A stretch of 64,000 nt of DNA, from NCBI GenBank assembly GCA_012845835.1, contig JABAKD010000028.1, positions 13,610,648 to 13,674,647 on the forward strand, given 5' to 3'. Numbering within the stretch: the first letter of the stretch is position 1; every line of letters begins with the position of its first letter. The DNA comes from Undaria pinnatifida. Its lineage: Eukaryota > Sar > Phaeophyceae > Laminariales > Alariaceae. Of this stretch, positions 38,601-44,812 are shown one piece after another. Under the pieces are notes generated by a model. That model ran no database searches. It saw only the letters and a program-made list of their open reading frames with translations, and was not told the origin of the DNA. A program made the translations under genes and the position numbers.

Positions 38601-40186
38601 GAACAGATTGGGTGCTGACCCGACGCCGGTTGGATGGCGTCACCTGCGTCGTTGCTGTCGTCTTGCGTGTTATTTTTTAGGCTTCGTTTTTGTATTCGGT
38701 ACGGGGGCGACGATGACTCGAAGGTATTGGCGCCAATACTGTCGTCAGACACAGTGCGCAGGTGATACACCTTGATACAGCTTGATGGACAATGCGGCAA
38801 TGCACCTACTCCCACAGCAGTAGGGTAATTTGCAACACGATATGGTTGCATTCCCCAACGTTGGTTGAATCGCTTCACCTGCCTGCAACTACGTTTTTGC
38901 TATATTCGTAGGTTGTGGCTGCCAGCTGTGCTTCATTTTCATTTTAGGCGTACGGTCCTATTTCCCTCAGACTTTCCAATTGTTTTTTCCTTTCTTTTTT
39001 CTTTTTTCTTACTCATCTTTTATTTTTTTCTCCCCTTTCACTGCGAGAGTCTGGTGTGCTGGCTTGCATGTTTTTGCGTTTCGCCGGCGGGCTCTTTGCG
39101 GATGGCATTGAATGGCCAACTCACCCTGCTGTATTTGCATTGAGCATTTCTGTCTCGTAGGTTTCGGTTCGTGAACACAGAGCTCGTCTCTCCACGAGGC
39201 ACAGACGCTTGTTGTGCTCGATGTAGATGGGTAAAAAGATCCGTTTAATACGAAAAACACACGCTGGTTGTGTCGGAAACAGATGGGTGTAAGTATCAGT
39301 TTAGTGAAAAGAACACACATACAGCAGTCATAGATGCATACAAAAATATAGGATACACAGAACATAGAACACGACTACGAGAGCTCTGCGGCCATTCGTG
39401 GTGCGGAATGGAGAAAATTAAAGCGCATGCCCTTCTTGTCATACGCAGTTGATCCCTCCTCCGCGCATCCTATTTTCAGCCGAGCTGAAGAAGCTCGATT
39501 GCGGCAAGGGAGGGCGCGAAGCATGCAGCGCGAGCCTATAGTTCGGTTGTCTCAGCTAGCGCGCCCCGTCAGGCACGGAGCCAACCCAATTATTTATCAA
39601 CAACCCAAAAATACGTGCGGATTACCTGCACATCACAGGTTTCAGCCATGCTGTTGTCCTTGATGAGCAACAACATTTTACGAAAGTCCCTAAATTGTTG
39701 CGATTCGTTTCATTTGATACTTTGTTGAGGGTTTTTAGGACAGAATCGCATGGCAACAGCAAGCAAAATACCCGACCATGCAAACAGAGGCACCTTCAAA
39801 GCGTGCAGAGTGCACGTTTCTACGCTCGGTGGACCAAAACCGCCGTGTTACAGAAGAAGCAATGACGGTGCTGGTATATCGTACATTGATATTATGTACG
39901 TCGGGCTGTAGTAGTTGTTGCGCCCTGAATTATTAGCGGCAGTCAGAAATGTATGGCCCAAACGTACCTGAACTAAGGCGGGATGTTGCTGAGTAGGTTC
40001 CTGCTGCTGCTTCTTTTCCGTGACCTCCACCACATCGTTAACGTTCACTTGCTCGCTCGCACCCGCAAGCTCGACAGCCCCGTAGTGCCTTTGACGTCCA
40101 AATGGAGACCGGCTGGGCTTGCTCTTGGGGGCAGGCACCGGTGGTCCCACCCATCTCGAGCGGGGGCCTCGAGCTGTGGAGTTCAT
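2073..40186 (-). CDS. BAH-ELM2-SANT chromatin protein, ten-exon gene model
   Basis: Predicted nuclear chromatin co-repressor scaffold of 1,314 residues. In known families BAH reads nucleosome or histone marks, and ELM2 plus SANT recruit and activate class I histone deacetylases (MTA, RERE, MIER types). Seen: BAH at about residues 34-158, split over exons 1 and 2; ELM2 at about 563-640, split over exons 2, 3 and 4; SANT at about 643-710 over exons 4-6; then about 600 residues of Ser/Pro/Arg-rich, probably disordered tail. All proposed junctions are GT-AG and phase-compatible, and the summed exon length (3,945 nt) is a multiple of three. Exons 2 and 4 lie 20 kb apart but hold complementary parts of one ELM2-SANT module on one strand in the right order, which argues for one gene. 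Weak points are exon 3, the exon 10 acceptor and the 19.7-kb intron. The alternative is two truncated genes. Confidence 0.7.
2655..3839 (-). other. Intron 9 / unresolved region
   Basis: Between exons 9 and 10. It contains a 23-G homopolymer (3043-3065) and an open, exon-like stretch at 3440-3640 (FDALTIRYDHDGLPGERLVQ) whose only open frame does not fit the phase-0 end of exon 9. It may be an alternative exon or noise. Confidence 0.4.
3840..4240 (-). CDS. Exon 9: Arg/Pro/His-rich tail
   Basis: 2 nt plus 133 codons between an excellent acceptor (tttccatcatttttag) and a good donor (GACCAG|GTATGT), phase 1 in and phase 0 out. The sequence is Pro/Arg/Asn-rich (PPMPPSTRHNAHPRR and similar), ending in a helical GSMAPCWRLLERGQAYMDQ. 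No known domain. The donor coincides with the over-represented ACCAGGTA word. Confidence 0.62.
4478..4664 (-). CDS. Exon 8: acidic, low-complexity segment
   Basis: 62 codons plus 1 nt. Acceptor gcctgctgtacag|GTG, donor ATAG|GTGAGC, phase 0 in and phase 1 out. It opens with VEDSDDADAGGTNDD and contains a short helix-like stretch (SWVARQMRRQAVP). Membership in the gene rests on phase and strand continuity with exons 7 and 9, not on homology. Confidence 0.58.
4665..6941 (-). other. Intron 7, 2.3 kb
   Basis: No exon-like segment with matching phases was found. The part at 5.3-5.85 kb is a decayed repeat and shares the word AGCCGCATCTTCGA (5804) with the 3' end of the retrotransposon (51330) and, inverted, with 61625. 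The rest is unassigned. Confidence 0.5.
6942..7550 (-). CDS. Exon 7: disordered basic/proline-rich region after SANT
   Basis: 203 codons, phase 0 to 0. The acceptor has a clear pyrimidine tract (gcctccccttgtggtcacag) and the donor is GAG|GTGAGC. It begins AAKARKEEE, a charged helix extending from SANT. It is then rich in Pro, Lys, Ser and Thr with no recognisable domain, and ends PPVPPDAEVVE. Without the donor the frame runs on to a stop at 6846. Confidence 0.7.
7743..7811 (-). CDS. Exon 6: SANT third helix
   Basis: 23 codons, phase 0 to 0, acceptor caacgcag|GTG and near-perfect donor GAG|GTAAGT. With exon 5 it reads VPGKTPAQVLSFYYRYL, the conserved FYY third helix of SANT domains in co-repressors, followed by an Ala/Glu helix that continues into exon 7. 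Confidence 0.75.
8418..8567 (-). CDS. Exon 5: core of SANT domain
   Basis: Exactly 50 codons, phase 0 to phase 0, between acceptor gatgttgtag|GTG and donor CAG|GTATTT. Joined to exon 4 it gives EPWTLEQVRTLEKAL, a textbook SANT helix 1. The later DFIDLADVSEQVPGKTPAQ is helix 2 and the start of the recognition helix. About 20 residues (YDPNRRLHGWARPGMDMD) lie between helices 1 and 2, longer than in most SANT domains. Confidence 0.75.
8690..8810 (+). repeat. Diverged dispersed repeat, shared with 25620-25710
   Basis: The pattern GCACCTGG.TGG.CAGCGATCTAAG...TC.CGAG.AACA occurs here and at 25635-25680. Lies in intron 4. Confidence 0.4.
9088..9253. repeat. 83-bp tandem duplication
   Basis: Two copies (9088-9170, 9171-9253) starting ATCCCCCGAG, differing at about two positions. 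In intron 4. Confidence 0.95.
9905..10005 (-). CDS. Exon 4: end of ELM2 and first SANT residues
   Basis: 101 nt between a strong acceptor (ctctttctgcattag|TG) and donor CAG|GTAGGG. It reads KARCVLDNFEPALQML, the helix that typically follows ELM2, then an acidic spacer and EPWTLEQ, the conserved W-T start of SANT helix 1. The out phase is 0. The exon contains no usable ATG start and is too short to stand out as an open frame. Confidence 0.72.
10441..10995 (+). CDS. Unassigned open frame, 184 codons
   Basis: Longest ATG-initiated plus-strand frame in this part. The opposite strand is also open in up to three frames over 10410-10790, which is typical of stop-poor sequence. The minus strand carries an exon-like segment with donor CAG|GTTAGC at 10476, but its phase does not join exon 4. 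No domain was recognised on either strand. Confidence 0.15.
   Translation: MQIIEDAVANLNSLDGRLWNVGFCHFRTRNSDQPTRLTPRRYRPHRKAARNARVLFFVDATVVFATETNVNCNARTGLLGLDNPLGCVKVTSQHAARLGVPVLDASPNLKTIARYRQAYAGVILEQYRHNIDSLKNSQFIDEGSYESNYVFDRLILWQQMLSSVLNPRERELGGWYRDGIEMII
12760..13380 (-). repeat. Family A repeat copy
   Basis: Reverse orientation, with a long C-rich internal tract (12775-13110), then the conserved end (agtcgccgacctatatcc, ttaatgag, ..cgcagctggggtgta). A weaker C-rich relative lies at 12110-12400. Confidence 0.7.
14160..14242 (-). repeat. tRNA-like head of a SINE (or tRNA pseudogene)
   Basis: On the minus strand an A-box (TAGTCTAGTGG) is followed about 30 nt later by a B-box (GAGTTCGATTCCC). 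The acceptor arms do not pair, so this is not a functional tRNA as far as I can see. The sequence continues into an unrelated body (gagagagacttttatatttg), as in a tRNA-derived SINE. It is a different family from the 55-61 kb SINE. Confidence 0.6.
15505..15889 (-). repeat. Family A repeat copy
   Basis: Reverse orientation. Well conserved from GCACAAATTG through the C-rich tract to GATCTCACAGCTGGAGTGTG. It is followed by a second shared segment, also near 13400 and 53020 (GGTAGGGCAGGGCAGCACTTC or its complement). Confidence 0.8.
17626..17894. mobile_element. MITE copy 1, TSD ACCA
   Basis: 269-bp non-coding element with terminal inverted repeats beginning GACC and containing AGGCTACGGTAGG at both ends (left 17626-17652, right about 17865-17894). 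It is flanked by the direct 4-bp repeat ACCA (17622-17625 and 17895-17898). It also has an internal short palindrome (ctaggggtcactcgcgcgagtaac region). About 90 percent identical to the copy at 45.5 kb by eye. It sits in intron 3. Confidence 0.85.
18859..19128. repeat. 135-bp tandem duplication
   Basis: Units 18859-18993 and 18994-19128, starting CGAAATT and sharing a long identical core (GCGCCAGGCAGCAGTCGCAG and onward). The unit length is a multiple of three, and the plus frame stays open through both units (frame from 18747). I recognise no protein. Confidence 0.9.
19915..20775. repeat. Diverged tandem duplication of about 425 bp
   Basis: Matching blocks: GCGGCGCAATGTTGTTTTTG (19999) and GCGGCGCAATTTTTTCTTTG (20415); GTAGACCAAATCTGAAATGG (20235) and GTAGACCAGATCTGAAATGG (20665). 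The second unit keeps 143- and 109-codon open minus-strand frames. The first unit has stops. Confidence 0.75.
21287..21319. repeat. G homopolymer (33 nt, one A)
   Basis: Uninterrupted apart from A at 21300. Other runs: 3043-3065 (23 G), 33046-33066 (G with C breaks), 61389-61410 (22 G), 63713-63732 (20 C). Length may be uncertain because of sequencing or assembly. Confidence 0.95.
21474..21950 (+). repeat. Family C repeat copy
   Basis: T/C-rich sequence sharing ordered blocks with 36290-36740: CTTCAGAACTCCTGTCG, CCCGGTACGCTAGCATTT and CTACCTTGAT-like, all at similar spacing. No convincing protein in either copy. Confidence 0.5.
22590..22800 (-). repeat. Family B, diverged 3'-half copy on the minus strand
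   Basis: Reverse-strand match to the same 3' half (cacaagtgaaaataatcaatgtgc, catggcagcgggcagccattcaac). It lies about 100 bp from the forward copy at 22905, forming an inverted pair. Confidence 0.45.
22905..23545 (+). repeat. Family B repeat copy, diverged 5' part
   Basis: Matches the other copies from the GTACCCTTCATGGG region onward, including CTCTGACAGAACTCCAGACA and the CCTTTGTGTGACCAC-like end. The tail is CAA/AAC-rich (aacaatatcaacaacaaaca). The 5' 300 bp of the other copies is absent. Confidence 0.65.
26258..26488 (-). CDS. Unassigned small open frame, 76 codons
   Basis: A basic, Ser/Pro-rich frame starting MSMSTRPNPWASGAVE and ending TPKKLAKEV. The amino-acid composition looks protein-like, but there is no homology, and no start context or splice evidence distinguishes it from chance. 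Confidence 0.15.
   Translation of the reverse strand: MSMSTRPNPWASGAVEIATRNGINPGSAGIAEAHLLTKTPAMRKQPSAGRAPLTRSTSPIRTLVLAKTPKKLAKEV
27250..27932 (-). CDS. Candidate two-exon gene fragment nested in intron 3
   Basis: Two minus-strand segments join in phase 0: 27795-27932 (46 codons, acceptor tcatcttacgcag, donor CACCAG|GTATTT) and 27250-27573 (acceptor aaatgcctcacag, ending at a stop). The last exon ends with a protein-like basic helix (LSYAARMLEVKKLLRKHE) after DVVALVRDCGMTQYQAFEQ. I recognise no family. Upstream exons, if any, were not found. It could be a nested host gene, an alternative 3' end of the surrounding gene, or chance. Confidence 0.35.
29670..29729 (-). CDS. Exon 3 (tentative): LVW segment of ELM2
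   Basis: A 60-nt candidate exon, phase 1 in and phase 1 out, encoding SLVWMPTTRRDAYYIFSFW. ELM2 domains have an LVW.P motif about 20 residues after the IPDLL motif followed by an Asp-containing helix, and this matches in content and spacing. The donor GG|GTATGT is good and its phase fits exon 4 exactly. The acceptor (gtcggag|GC) has almost no pyrimidine tract, so the 5' edge is doubtful. A start four or more bases upstream is also possible. Confidence 0.45.
30488..32054 (-). CDS. Exon 2: C-terminal half of BAH, acidic/octapeptide linker, start of ELM2
   Basis: Acceptor gtacag|GTG, phase 0 in. The text VLSMWEDTFTGVFKFRARW, then DEVFLTNKVRDLEV and IVKPIMLC, is the diagnostic second half of BAH (MWED; RARW for the usual RWFYRP; the EvFLs strand; the final I..k). 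A basic and acidic disordered stretch follows (NEREDDDDDGMDPDS), then about nine tandem octapeptides, a Lys/Arg-rich part, and VGKDYQTDIPDLLSDEER, the classic opening of ELM2. Two donors are possible: after AAKATG-type ATG at 30492 (GTGGGT, phase 0) or four bases further at 30488 (GTGATG, phase 1). I chose 30488 because only phase 1 joins exon 3. Without a splice the frame stops at 30399 after a Cys/Val-rich nonsense tail. Confidence 0.85.
30965..31200 (-). repeat. Coding minisatellite: about nine octapeptides (24-bp unit) in exon 2
   Basis: Successive octads on the minus strand: SCGTQMEE, CPQAKAED, SSKRRVDD, PSAAHVQV, CSEAKLVD, SFQSKTDD, YSETQEIN, CSESTVEE, CSQSNIYP. Consensus is roughly [CS]S.aK..[DE][DE]. 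The DNA units are diverged, but the 24-bp spacing is exact. Confidence 0.85.
32460..32560 (-). repeat. Family A terminus only
   Basis: About 100 bp of the conserved terminus (cccagtaatacgcgtgatcg to gatctcacagttggtgtg). It faces the forward copy at 32709 across about 150 bp. Confidence 0.7.
32709..33130 (+). repeat. Family A repeat copy
   Basis: Forward copy: terminus CACTCCACCTGCGAGATCGC, AGGTCGGCGACTCCC, GTCAACAGGGTGATGTTAG, the G-rich tract, then GTGCGTGGAAACTATAAA. Confidence 0.85.
33984..34027. repeat. 21-bp tandem duplication
   Basis: CTACGATAACATATACCAAA occurs twice at 21-bp spacing, just upstream of the family A copy at 34089. A CACACTAACTA-type low-complexity tract lies at 33488-33545. 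Confidence 0.85.
34089..34400 (+). repeat. Family A repeat copy, shorter
   Basis: Forward copy with a diverged terminus (cactgcagctgtaagatcg). It retains the GGTCGGCGACTCCC and GTCAACAGGATGACGTT blocks and lacks most of the G-rich tract. ACCAGGTA lies 20 bp upstream. Confidence 0.75.
35071..35161 (+). repeat. Family A terminus only
   Basis: About 90 bp, TACACTCCAGCTGTGAGATC to TTACGGGTTGTGTGTG, then unrelated sequence. Confidence 0.75.
36290..36740 (+). repeat. Family C repeat copy
   Basis: Diverged partner of the 21.5-kb copy (CTTCAGAACACCTGTCG at about 36511, CCCGGTACGCTAGCATTTCA at about 36662). Its long open frames come from T/C-rich composition. Confidence 0.5.
37195..37480 (-). mobile_element. 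tRNA-derived SINE, minus-strand copy
   Basis: Reverse complement of the SINE family seen at 55.6, 56.5 and 61.2 kb. The B-box (GAGTTCGAGCCCC on the minus strand), the ACTCGATG and AAATTGAAGGCAAGAACCGG blocks and the GTGACCACGGCTTGTCC end are all present. The A-box end is disturbed just after ACCAGGCTCGAG. It abuts the LINE remnant to its right. Confidence 0.8.
37500..38190 (+). pseudogene. LINE (non-LTR retrotransposon) reverse transcriptase, C-terminal remnant
   Basis: Frame 1 at about 37600-37665 reads LKARVMETLLCGCVTWT, matching the LL.GC.TW block after the catalytic part of LINE reverse transcriptases. After frameshifts, the frame from 37712 reads YAKALKEPKCEGIEKTMRKR and FAGAMAQRNRGRLPSR, the C-terminal block of these proteins (C..IE...R.RR..FAGA..R....RLP.R). 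The catalytic domain and endonuclease are absent. It is 5'-truncated and frame-broken, and lies in intron 1 of the BAH gene opposite to its transcription. Confidence 0.65.
39968..40186 (-). CDS. Exon 1: start and N-terminal half of BAH domain
   Basis: 73 codons. The ATG at 40186 is preceded in frame by a TAA about 18 nt upstream, so translation probably starts here, although an acceptor a few codons in (ccacag at about 40175) is possible. After a basic, Pro-rich leader comes HYGAVELAG and VNVNDVVEV, the first strands of a BAH domain. The exon ends ..PALVQ at a strong donor, CAG|GTACGT, in phase 0, and reads straight into exon 2 (VLSMWED) as a continuous BAH fold. The Gln-rich loop (about residues 60-68) sits where BAH domains often have insertions. 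Confidence 0.82.
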
Positions 40187-40560
40187 ACTCTCTAAAATCG
40201 TTTATCGAAGATGTCGATCGACCAATGCGTGCACACACCGCACGCACTCAGTACGGGAGACAACCGACCGGAGGCGGATGAAGCAGTGGCTGCTGAGCCC
40301 CCCGAAGGTCTCTGTCTGCGCTAAAGCCGTGGCCGCGCTTTGCTTGTCTACCAGCAGCTCGTGTGCGACCCGTGTCTGTTTGTGTGCTGTATTATTCGAA
40401 AATGGTGATTTCCATCTTTTCCTATATTGGCCAATCAGCTCCGGCCATATGTCTCATCAATATCCGGCTAAAGGGCCCTTTTGGATTCTTTGGTGATGCC
40501 AACAGGTAAGTACAACTTATCAGTACCTGGTACAGGTGCTGGCGCCCCCAATAATGCAGT
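40187..40560 (-). promoter_or_regulatory. Probable 5' flank/promoter region of the BAH gene
   Basis: 374 bp between the proposed start codon and the family B repeat. No TATA box or clear initiator was recognised. TACCTGGTA occurs at 40524. The assignment is by position only. Confidence 0.3.
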
Positions 40561-41325
40561 GTACCGATTGGATTTGACCGTCAAAGAGAGCAAGTGCGAA
40601 TGAGCGGGCCGAGTGAGCTGATACGATGAGGCGGCCATGGAGAACCACAGCAGGAGGATGGCACACGAGACCCACGACCCGCACGCACATCATCACGAGA
40701 GCAGCGATCGTTCTTTTTCAGGGTTTGAATAAACAACATGTTACTTACGTCACTGATTATTGTAGAGTTGGTAGAGTTGTATACCCTTCATGGGGAACGA
40801 CCCCCCGCAATTTTCAATTTTCAGGCACGGGCGTCGTAGCTGCGCTGCAACGTGTCAGATAACTCGGGAAGACGGGGCGATCATTGATATTTGTGAGGTG
40901 GTTTTGGTTCGATTGGTCTTTTTTCACTGCATGCCCGCGGGTCGTCACTCTGACAGCACTCCTCACAGCAGGCGCGTTCGTCTGTGCTCACGATTACCGT
41001 GCGGTTCGTGCAGTGCAGGCAACCCACCCGCTGTATTTTGTAGCCGCGAGTTCATTAGTTGTGGGAACGGGGGAACTCTACGTATGCTGTAGTTGAGTGG
41101 ATACCCGCGGCCATGTGATTTCAGCTTGCACACGGGATCATTTCACTTGTGCGCCTTCTTCGTATCGTGCTTCTTTAGGCGGAAAAGCGTAGTATTTCCC
41201 GGAGGAATTTTGATTTCACTTGGTTTTTCGGATCTTCTTAGGGCTCCAGCACCTTTGTGTGACCACGGACTCCAGATGTTTGACAAGAGTTAATGCGACA
41301 ACAACAACAACAACAATAACATACA
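40561..41325 (+). repeat. Family B repeat, (CAA)n-tailed, full-length-like copy
   Basis: About 765 bp, co-linear with 53826-54610: GAGAGCAAGTGCGAA near the start, TATACCCTTCATGGGGAACG in the middle, the CCTTTGTGTGACCACGGACT block near the end, then GAGTTAATGCGACAACAACA. It lies directly upstream of the BAH gene start. There is no clear protein. The 3' tail and variable 5' ends suggest a retroposon. Confidence 0.75.
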
Positions 41326-41379
41326 GCAGTAGTGTAGCTTTTCAATAGGTGATATCGTCCCTACTAAAAAAGTCAAAGG

Positions 41380-41660
41380 TCGTGGTCTCAAGTCTCACCG
41401 GGTGCATATGATAGCGCTCCCACGGTTCTTCTTGCGAGAAAATGACGAGGGGAAACAGCAAGTAGAGTGTTTGAGACAGCATATTCGATGAAAATCGACG
41501 AGCACATAAAGCTCAAGGCTGAGAACGCCGAGCTCTATGCTCGAGAAAATCCAGCTGAAAAAAATGACGACAACTACCACCGTGGGGGAAGAAGGGAAGG
41601 CACCTGCGACCACAGCATGTCCAAAACTGCTGAGACTGGTCGTTACAAGTTGACCTAGGC
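41380..41660 (+). repeat. Diverged SINE-like copy
   Basis: Retains the GATGAAAATCGACGAGCA and GAAGGCACCTGCGACCACAG blocks of the SINE in the right order, but the tRNA-like head is degraded (tctcaagtctcaccgggtgc). It is much older than the 55-61 kb copies. Confidence 0.5.
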
Positions 41661-42557
41661 AAGAGTAACGTGATGATTATAAAAAAAAATAGCGTAGTCC
41701 ATACGTGTGTACTGCTGTATACGCGCGGTGAGTGTTATTGATCTTTCACACTGACTGGGTATAACATTTCATCGCAAGAAACAGAACGAAACACACAACC
41801 AGGCGGGAGTCGCTCTTTCCCCAGCTGACTCTTTCTCGCATGCGCGGATTGTGACCACACTCACTGTTGCCAGGACCAAGTTTACTGCTATTCAGCAGCA
41901 GCTGCAGCTCCTTTATTAGTTGCCACGGCCCTTTCCTCGTCCAATAGACCCCATCTATCTCCCCCTACGCTCGGCGCGTGGCATGTCACTGGGGTCTGAA
42001 ATTGCGCAATTTGCGTGTTGTTCGTCTGAACTTACTTGCGCTTGCCAATTGATTAGTTTTGGAAAACAAGAAATCAATAGCAAAAAATTAATGCTGGTTT
42101 TCTAAAACCCCATCGGTGGGGATCTCGTTTTGATGCTGTGATCGGTCTAAAAACATTTAAGTGTGTGTCTTCAGTACCAGAAACTGTCATTTCCACCCAT
42201 CGATATCCCGCTCATCCACAGAGTGTCCGTGCTGATCGCTCACCCTTGACAGACTATCAAGCCTTGTGGCTACGAACCAGGAAGAAATCATAAATGTTTG
42301 GCCGTAATACACAACAAACTAACGCCTCGAACACAAACGAACGCAGATTACCCATAATAAATCAAATCTGACAAGCCAGCCAACCAGACAACTTCCACGA
42401 AAGCAGGAAAATGGACGAGTCAAAAGCACAACATGCCATAGGTGGCCCCTTCTAAGGGCCCTCACGACAATGAAATCGGTACATACCGACCTCAACCAAG
42501 TAAGTGCATCGACACCTTGCAGGTTCGTGCTGCACTTCTTCCAGCTATCAAATCGGA
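41661..42557. other. No supported gene
   Basis: Short AT-rich frames only. A small hairpin-like CCCCATCGGTGGGG occurs at 42109. Confidence 0.5.
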
Positions 42558-42800
42558 TATCTAGATATAGGTCGGCGACTCCCCTTGGAACTACAGTGTA
42601 GCTATCAGGGTCCACAGGGTGATGTTAGTCAGTCTGTGCGCGGAAACTATAAACCTGTTTTTGAGGGAGACAAAATCTGACAGCTGTGGGAGGAAATGCA
42701 TCAGTTTATCAAGTGTATCCACTGTAAGTCGTATAACCGGTGAGGGGGGGGCGGAGTTGCCCCGCCCATCCTCCCTCCCCCCGCTCCCTCAAGTTCAAAC
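42558..42800 (+). repeat. Family A, terminus-less copy next to the retrotransposon
   Basis: Begins at GATATAGGTCGGCGACTCCC, so the outer 110 bp are missing. It runs to the G-rich tract and is then replaced by gag-like sequence at about 42790, a possible left junction of the retroelement. Confidence 0.7.
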
Positions 42801-42815
42801 ACATGCCTCCACGCC

Positions 42816-43172
42816 GTGAAAAACACCGCCCCGACACTGGCCCTCGTCAAGGCCTTGCTGATGGCCCACGACGAAGCCCCCGCTCCCGTATTCTGGCAAA
42901 CCCCGGAAGAAGAGTTGGCGGAACGCAACCGGAGGAAACAGCGCCGCAACGACAGTCGCGACCGCGGGGACCGCAACCGTGATGGTGGCAGCAAAACTGG
43001 TGGGGTTGGCGACCACCAGCACCCCCGCGGGGGTGACAGCGGTGGGGGAGGCGAGGGAGGCGCATCGGGTGCTGGTGTGGCTGAGAGCACCGCCGAGGGG
43101 GAAACTTTGGTCCAACAACCGGGGCAGTTGGCCGCAGCTCTGACGGGGAGGCAAAGGAGGGCGGAGGAGTGA
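42816..43172 (+). pseudogene. Gag-like leader open frame
   Basis: Encodes a basic Arg/Asn/Gly-rich stretch (EEELAERNRRKQRRNDSRDR, then Gly-rich) and ends in a stop. The following frame (43170-43320) is Ser-rich. GC-rich sequence keeps other frames open, so strand and identity are uncertain. It is assigned to the retroelement by position. Confidence 0.35.
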
Positions 43173-43529
43173 CGCGAGAGGAACGTTCACCGTGGGACGG
43201 CTCGTCAACCTCCTCCCGGTCGTCTTCGTTATCGAGCACGGACGACCACAGCGAGGTGGCCGTGGTAGCAGGCAAGAGGTGTCAAGGGTCATGGCTGGAG
43301 GAGCATCTGGGACTGAGGCTTTCACCCTCCTGTTGCGTCTGCTGATGACGCACTTTGCGGGGGTTCACACAGAGGAGGGCTGCACTAAGTTGCGTTTTTG
43401 GGAATGTGTAACTGCACGCTTTTTTCTGATTTCAGACGGGCGTTTTGCGTACTTGTGTCGACCGGTACGGGGAGTGAGCGTGTTTTGTCTCCGGGGACGG
43501 ATGTGGTGTTGGAGGTGGTTTAGGTGGCG

Positions 43530-44050
43530 GCGAATGAGCAGTTTTCGGCTCTCCTGCCTGCGTTGTTCCCTGGTTCGAAGGCAACGGACCCGCGGCCATA
43601 CGCCTCGTTGGCTGCTATACGGCAGGCTGTCAGTGACTAAGCGCAGAATAAAACACGTGCCGTCAACGGCCGAGACAAGTTTTTCATCCCCCTCTTTCTT
43701 CGACGGGAGCGCGGTCATCCGCCACGTCGGGGCCCCGGCCCGCCGATCGTGGGTGCGGCCAGGGCCGAGTGCCCTCCCAGTCGTTCTTGTGGCAGACGGG
43801 ATCGAGCCATCATTCAGTTGTCATGCCCATCGATGATTCATCTGATTCTTGGCTTGACCACACATCGAACTGCTGGGCACTAGAAGAGCATCAACATAAA
43901 GAAGGTTTCGCCGCTAATGCCTCGTGTAAGACAGACGACCCTCCCCTTTGAAGCGGCCTCCGTTCACCGCGCGCTGATGCACTCCGAGGAAACCGGAGCT
44001 TTGCCTCAACTGCCACGAAGACAACCATTCCTTCAAGCATTGTACGCATC
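43530..44050 (+). pseudogene. Gag fragment with CCHC zinc knuckle
   Basis: A nucleocapsid-type knuckle CLNCHEDNHSFKHC (C-x2-C-x4-H-x4-C) is encoded at 44002-44043 in frame 1. Upstream, in frame 3 (43560 on), FPGSKATDPRPYASLAAI looks like the preceding gag segment, so a frameshift separates them. Stops interrupt both. The knuckle would bind the element's RNA in the particle. Confidence 0.65.
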
Positions 44051-44582
44051 CTTTCACTACTGCGAGTGGATGTTTGAACCCTGAAGTTGGCCAACTTGGC
44101 GACGATGACGCACACCGATGATGACAAACACGCATGGTCTGCTACCGTAGAGACGACAGATCTTCTCGCCCGAACAACCACAAGAAGAACGGTCGCCATC
44201 TATCAGGTCAATCGCAAGAGTACCACCAAGATTAGGGCCAGGTAAATTGTCACGACGATACCACATACACGCCGGATCACCATGGTGGTATCCCACGCTC
44301 GTCCGCCTCTTCTGCCCCCGCTCGTGCTCCTCGAATGCCCTTTGGAGCCGCCAATTACTCGGGCGGAAATAGTCACGCGCGCCAGCCTGGCACATTCCGT
44401 ACCGGCAATTGACAGCTCGACGGCGGTACGGCACCGTCAAAAACACTGTCGGGGGCACCTCTTTTGGTTTCTGAAGATGCTCTTGTTCTGTTGCTAGCCT
44501 GTCCAGAAACGCAGCACAAATTGCTTCTGTCAAGAGCCCACGGGCCCCTACGCCGTCTGAGGACGATTTTCACGGCGTGGCG

Positions 44583-44812
44583 GGCGGCGGGAACTAGCGC
44601 TTCGAGCGTGGTTTCCTCCAGCCAGGTAATTTTTTCTTCTTCTGTTATTTTTTCGACGGCGAGAACGCGCGCTTCCAGCGACGTTCCCATCGGTCATGGT
44701 CTGAGTTCGGCGACGAGAACCGCGCTTCCAGCGCCGTTTCCCTCAACCGCGGCATAAAGTCGGCAATAAGGGTACGCGCTCCAACCGCCGCCCCCATCAA
44801 CCACGGCACGGG
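44583..44812. repeat. Minisatellite of about 53 bp, four degenerate units
   Basis: Units begin near 44583, 44653, 44706 and 44759, each with GCGA.GAGAAC..GCGCTTCCAGCG-like sequence followed by a TTTCC(C/T) block. On the minus strand they translate as recurring TxLEAR motifs. Confidence 0.55.

Larger units (their letters stand above)
32055..39967 (-). other. Intron 1, 7.9 kb, repeat-filled
   Basis: Splits the BAH domain. It contains family A copies (32.45-33.13, 34.09-34.40, 35.07-35.16 kb), a minus-strand SINE, a LINE reverse-transcriptase remnant, a family C copy at 36.3-36.7 kb and CT-rich stretches (36.5, 38.3, 39.0 kb). The rest (for example 33.2-34.0 and 35.2-36.1 kb) shows no coding signal I can support. 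Confidence 0.65.

Noticed and set aside
43365-44533. Minus-strand host gene opposite the retroelement gag
   Set aside because: Long antisense frames exist because of GC-rich sequence, but the CCHC knuckle and the order with integrase fix the plus strand.
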